Source: Profundicola chukchiensis
GTDB taxonomy: Bacteria; Bacteroidota; Bacteroidia; Flavobacteriales; Weeksellaceae
Assembly (NCBI RefSeq): GCF_029664245.1
Contig: NZ_JANAIE010000003.1
Coordinates: forward strand, 310,001 to 374,000
Direction of reading: 5' to 3'
Length of the DNA: 64,000 bases
The notes beneath the pieces are model-generated. The model saw nothing but the letters and a program-made list of their open reading frames with translations, searched no databases and had not been told where the DNA came from. Shown here one piece after another: positions 60,573-64,000 of the stretch (the first letter of the stretch is position 1; each line of letters begins with the position of its first letter). A program made the position numbers and the translations under genes.

Positions 60573-62084
60573 ATGAAAAACGTAACGCGCTTTATTGCCT
60601 TTGTAGTCATTTTATTTGTTGTTTTGATTGCTCTATTGAAGTTTCCAAAGGAAGGTGCAATAGGGATTGTAGCATTATTGGCTTTAGGATTGGTTGGTAT
60701 TGGGATATGGGATTTGACCCAAACTAAGCATACCATCTTAAGAAACTTTCCAGTAATTGGACATATGAGATATCTTTTAGAAGGTATTGGTCCAGAAATT
60801 AGACAGTACTTTATGGAAAGTGATACCGATGGTAAACCTTTAAACCGTAACCAAAGATCTTATATTTATTCTCGTGCAAAATTACAGCACACGAAACATC
60901 CGTTCGGGACTGAGCACGATTTACAAAGAGAACAAATTGAGTGGGCAGCTCACTCTATGTTCCCAGCTAAAGTTTTAAATACACCTCCAAGAGTTAGAGT
61001 AGGTGGTAAAGATTGTTTACAACCATATGAGTCGAGTATTTTTAATATCTCTGCAATGAGTTATGGTTCGTTAAGTAAGAATGCAATTATTGCTTTGAAT
61101 AAAGGTGCGGCTGAAGGAGGTTTTTCTCACAATACAGGTGAGGGTAGTGTTTCTCCTTATCATTTACAAGGTGGTGATTTGGTTTACCAAATTGGTACTG
61201 GTTATTTTGGCTGTAGAGCATTAGACGGAAACTTCGATCCAGAGAAATATAAAGTTACTGCTGCTATTCCAGAAGTTAAGATGATTGAATTAAAATTATC
61301 TCAAGGAGCTAAACCTGGACATGGTGGGATTTTACCAGCAGCTAAAAACAACGAAGAAATTGCTGCGATCCGTGGTGTTATTCCTCATACAGAAATTGAT
61401 TCTCCAAATGCGCATAGAGCGTTTAATACGCCTAAAGGTTTAATTGAATTCATTAAAACCTTAAGAGACTTATCAGGTGGTAAGCCAGTAGGTTTTAAAT
61501 TATGTGTTGGTAGTAAAGATGAGTTTATCGATATCTGTGAAGCAATGGTTGAAACTGGAATTACTCCAGACTTTATTACCGTAGATGGTGCAGAAGGTGG
61601 AACAGGTGCTGCTCCAATTATTTTCTCAGACCACGTAGGTATGCCTTATGAAAATGCATTAATCTTTGTTGTAGATACTTTACGTAAATACAAATTAGAA
61701 GATGAGATTAAAATTATCGCTGCAGGTAAATTAATCGATGGATTCTCTGTTTTCAAAGCATTATGTTTAGGTGCAGATATCGTTAATACGGCTCGCGGAA
61801 TGATGTTAGCTTTAGGATGTATCCAAGCCTTAGAGTGTGATAAAAATACATGTCCTACAGGTGTTGCTACAGACAAACCACACTTAGTAAGAGGTCTAGT
61901 TGTAGAAGATAAATACAAACGAGTTGCTAACTATCATAGAGAAACTGTAAAGGATTTCTTAGAGTTATTTGCAGCTGCTGGATGTACAGATTTAAGTCAA
62001 TTGAACAGATCTTATATCTTCAAACAAATGAATAATCAAGTGGTAGGTTTCCAAGAAAGATACCCTGACGTTTGTGCGATTTAA
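60573..62084 (+). CDS. FMN-binding glutamate synthase-family membrane protein
   Basis: A 503-residue protein. Two N-terminal membrane helices (FIAFVVILFVVLIALLKF and IGIVALLALGLVGIGIWDL) precede a glutamate synthase central/FMN domain (about 80-495). Visible motifs are AMSYGSLSKNAIIALNKGAA (about 165-184), GAKPGHGGILPAAK (about 244-257), FITVDGAEGGTGAAP (about 336-350) and the late cysteines CDKNTCPTGVAT. It lacks the amidotransferase domain, so it is not a complete GltB. Likely a membrane-tethered FMN oxidoreductase; the substrate is unknown. Confidence 0.9.
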   Translation: MKNVTRFIAFVVILFVVLIALLKFPKEGAIGIVALLALGLVGIGIWDLTQTKHTILRNFPVIGHMRYLLEGIGPEIRQYFMESDTDGKPLNRNQRSYIYSRAKLQHTKHPFGTEHDLQREQIEWAAHSMFPAKVLNTPPRVRVGGKDCLQPYESSIFNISAMSYGSLSKNAIIALNKGAAEGGFSHNTGEGSVSPYHLQGGDLVYQIGTGYFGCRALDGNFDPEKYKVTAAIPEVKMIELKLSQGAKPGHGGILPAAKNNEEIAAIRGVIPHTEIDSPNAHRAFNTPKGLIEFIKTLRDLSGGKPVGFKLCVGSKDEFIDICEAMVETGITPDFITVDGAEGGTGAAPIIFSDHVGMPYENALIFVVDTLRKYKLEDEIKIIAAGKLIDGFSVFKALCLGADIVNTARGMMLALGCIQALECDKNTCPTGVATDKPHLVRGLVVEDKYKRVANYHRETVKDFLELFAAAGCTDLSQLNRSYIFKQMNNQVVGFQERYPDVCAI

Positions 62085-62108
62085 GTTAAAAACTAAAATA
62101 AATTTTAT

Positions 62109-62142
62109 TGAAAAAGAACACCGTTAAGGTGTTCTTTTTTTA
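62109..62142 (+). terminator. Intrinsic terminator after the glutamate synthase-family gene
   Basis: AAAAAGAACACC pairs with GGTGTTCTTTTT around GTTAA, followed by a T run. Confidence 0.9.
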
Positions 62143-62222
62143 TGTATTGAAATGAGATAGCTTTTAAATTAAGAATCTTAAAATAAACTTAATATAATTA
62201 CGTTTTAAAAGAAAGCCTTTGA

Positions 62223-62708
62223 ATGAGGAATATCTATTATCTATTTTTATTACTTGTGATTTCTTCATGCGAATTAAAAGAAAATCCTTTTGATTTCGAT
62301 GAAAAGGAAATAGATACTCCTGTGATTGCAATGGACCCTTTTCAGGTGGAACCCGATTTTAATATTAGCTCTTTTGCGACAGTTCCCAACATTGAGGGAA
62401 GACCAACTTGCTACTTTTCCTTAACCAAAAATGCCTTTGTAAATCAACAATATATTTATGCTGGAATCAACTTCAATAAACAAAGTTTTATGCAATTGAA
62501 TGGTGATTGGGTAGAGTTCTCTTGCCAGGTTTCGGAGGTGAAAGATAGTTTACATATTCGCACAACTAATACAAATTTAGAATTGCAAATAGAGGCTAAG
62601 AAAGATTCTGCTACCTTTAATAAAATACAATATAAAGGTGAGATTCTCATTTTAAAAGATGGCAAAGAGCATTTTGCTAGCAGCGTTTATGGTGAATGTG
62701 ATTGCTAA
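62223..62708 (+). CDS. Lipoprotein of unknown function
   Basis: A 161-residue lipoprotein with signal MRNIYYLFLLLVISSC (lipobox ISSC, Cys 16). The mature part starts acidic, then forms predicted beta strands (CYFSLTKNAFVNQQYIYAG, WVEFSCQVSEVKDSLHI) and ends in GECDC. No family recognised. The next lipoprotein gene starts 42 bases downstream, so they may be co-transcribed. Confidence 0.72.
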   Translation: MRNIYYLFLLLVISSCELKENPFDFDEKEIDTPVIAMDPFQVEPDFNISSFATVPNIEGRPTCYFSLTKNAFVNQQYIYAGINFNKQSFMQLNGDWVEFSCQVSEVKDSLHIRTTNTNLELQIEAKKDSATFNKIQYKGEILILKDGKEHFASSVYGECDC

Positions 62709-62750
62709 ATATTGGCATGATATTTCTAACAATAAAACTAAACTAATAAT

Positions 62751-63254
62751 ATGTTAAGTTTAAGATTCCTACTCCCGTTTATTATCTTTTTACAAACTAC
62801 AGACTGTAAAGATTCAGACCAACCTATACAAGATACAATGCCAGAAATAGAACAAAATGAAGTGGAACAAACTTCTCAAGAAAACTTCGAAAGTGTTGTA
62901 ATGGAATATTACGGAGGAATGCGTGGCGAGAGACAAGTAATGATTATCACCAAGGATGATATTTCATATAGTTATAAAGATTTGAATACTGAGAAACCTT
63001 TAATTCATAAGGAGGCTACACCAACAGAAGTTTGGGCAGAATTAAATCAAGGTTTCAATTTAAATGAATTTAGAAACCTCAAAAGTGGTAGTTCTAAAGT
63101 TGTCTTCGATGGAATGGATTACATCTTTACGGTGAAAGGTGGATTTGGTGAATTAAAAGTTACAAATCCTCTAGATCATGATATCGAAATGAAGAATTTC
63201 TTTGAGAATTTAAAAAATATAATGCAAGAATTTCACGCTCAAAAGGAAGAATAA
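62751..63254 (+). CDS. Lipoprotein of unknown function
   Basis: A 167-residue lipoprotein. The signal MLSLRFLLPFIIFLQTTDC ends in a lipobox-like TTDC (Cys 19). A linker rich in Glu and Gln follows, then a compact domain (about 48-155) with YYGGMRGERQVMIITKDDIS and KVVFDGMDYIFTVKGGFGEL. Family not recognised. It converges with trmN6, with 2 bases between the genes. Confidence 0.72.
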   Translation: MLSLRFLLPFIIFLQTTDCKDSDQPIQDTMPEIEQNEVEQTSQENFESVVMEYYGGMRGERQVMIITKDDISYSYKDLNTEKPLIHKEATPTEVWAELNQGFNLNEFRNLKSGSSKVVFDGMDYIFTVKGGFGELKVTNPLDHDIEMKNFFENLKNIMQEFHAQKEE

Positions 63255-63256
63255 AT

Positions 63257-63961
63257 CTAAAACTTTAGATAAAAATCTTTAGTTAGGTTAATATATTCTT
63301 GCGTATAAATATGTCTTTCCACTTCAATGATTAATTCATCTGGAGTGGATTTTTTTTGTTCACGTCCAAATGCAATTAAACTTCTTTTTAATGGTGCGTT
63401 TTCATTTCCTCTCACGCGAGTTATTTTATGAGGGAACAAATTATTTCTTTCTGCTAACTCACAAATATTAATTTCTTCTTTGTAAGGAACGATAACCGAA
63501 AAAATTCCATCGGGTGAAAGTAGGCTATTCACTTTTTCCATTAAATCTGAGAATTCTAGGCTAGATGTGTTGCGAGCTAAATTTCTTTTATTATTCGGCG
63601 CAAAAGTTTTTTCGGTATAGAATGGAGGGTTTGAAACGATTAAATCGAAATACGACGAAAAAAACAGCGTTTTTATATCCGATTTAAGGCATTTTAAACG
63701 ATTAGCCCAGGGGCTATTATCAAAATTAAATTTGCTTTCCTTAAAAGCGTCTAAATCAATTTCGACAGCAGTTATCTGTGCATTTTGAGTTCGCTGTGCA
63801 AGCATTAATGATATCACACCCGTTCCAGCTCCAATATCTAATATTTTTTCTGTCTTATTTTGGATGGGCGTCCACGCACCTAATAAGACGGCATCGGTTC
63901 CAACTTTAGCGGCAGCTTTTTTTTGGGTGACTTGAAATTGTTTAAACTTGAATGTGGACAT
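63257..63961 (-). CDS. trmN6: tRNA1(Val) adenine-37 N6-methyltransferase
   Basis: A 234-residue N6-adenine methyltransferase (YfiC type) that modifies A37 of tRNA-Val. The SAM motif ILDIGAGTGVISLMLAQR (about 40-57) and the catalytic FDLIVSNPPFYTE (about 105-117, NPPF) are clear. The N-terminus MSTFKFKQFQVTQKKAAAKVGTDAVLLGAW (given in part) is diagnostic for the family. The gene is complete; its start is 39 bases from the end of the window. Confidence 0.92.
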   Translation of the reverse strand: MSTFKFKQFQVTQKKAAAKVGTDAVLLGAWTPIQNKTEKILDIGAGTGVISLMLAQRTQNAQITAVEIDLDAFKESKFNFDNSPWANRLKCLKSDIKTLFFSSYFDLIVSNPPFYTEKTFAPNNKRNLARNTSSLEFSDLMEKVNSLLSPDGIFSVIVPYKEEINICELAERNNLFPHKITRVRGNENAPLKRSLIAFGREQKKSTPDELIIEVERHIYTQEYINLTKDFYLKF

Positions 63962-64000
63962 GCTTGCAAATATACGTCGCTTGTTAAATTTAAATATCCA

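Overview
The window is AT-rich chromosomal DNA of a Bacteroidota bacterium, almost certainly Flavobacteriales. The evidence is Bacteroidetes-type promoters (TAnnTTTG), T9SS C-terminal sorting domains, many GLPGLI-family proteins, a MoxR/DUF58/Bat operon, a RimK/aspartoacylase pair and an OmpA lipoprotein with a glycine zipper. I cannot place the genus.

Layout. 0-6.3 kb: rimK and its partner hydrolase, recJ, an alpha/beta hydrolase and a secreted PQQ-type sugar dehydrogenase. 6.4-14.6 kb, all minus strand: lpxD, then a nitrosative-stress regulon (polytopic membrane protein, HHE protein, Ric/ScdA, cupin, truncated haemoglobin, Rrf2 regulator) with three matching palindromic operators, a superinfection-immunity-like gene, rnr and rpiB. 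14.64-15.15 kb: an intergenic region with a DnaA box, AT-rich tracts and a switch of gene direction, which is an oriC candidate. 15.2-18.4 kb: pgk, a small lipoprotein and a GLUG-repeat T9SS cargo protein.

18.4-32.6 kb is the most unusual part. Five copies of a conserved leader (TAAATTTG promoter element, variable ttttaga heptamers, near-identical start region) each precede a short gene with an almost invariant signal peptide and a divergent, usually cysteine-containing mature part. In the fifth copy the ATG is ATC. Each small gene is followed by one or two GLPGLI proteins. The fourth cassette also carries an ABC ATPase, a membrane protein and a TonB-receptor-like outer-membrane protein. In three cassettes a strong hairpin separates the small gene from the genes behind it. 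This looks like an amplified, diversifying secreted-peptide system of unknown function.

32.8-42.3 kb: MoxR/DUF58/BatA-D operon interrupted by a four-helix-bundle (S23/IVP) gene inside a repeat-rich spacer, then marC and a small membrane protein. 42.3-50.1 kb: a decaying accessory region with remnants of hsdM and hsdS, a deleted IS3-family element with terminal repeats, other broken genes, small secreted paralogues and GYF_2/SHOCT-like membrane proteins, ending at tRNA-Phe.

50.2-64 kb: housekeeping genes (folB, maf, a PlsC-GNAT fusion, aspartate kinase, gamma-carbonic anhydrase-like protein, NifU-like protein, OmpA lipoprotein, lipocalin-like lipoprotein, SAM methyltransferase, mnmG, ybeY, glutamate synthase-like protein, two lipoproteins, trmN6). 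Two parS-like palindromes flank mnmG, which fits an origin-proximal location.
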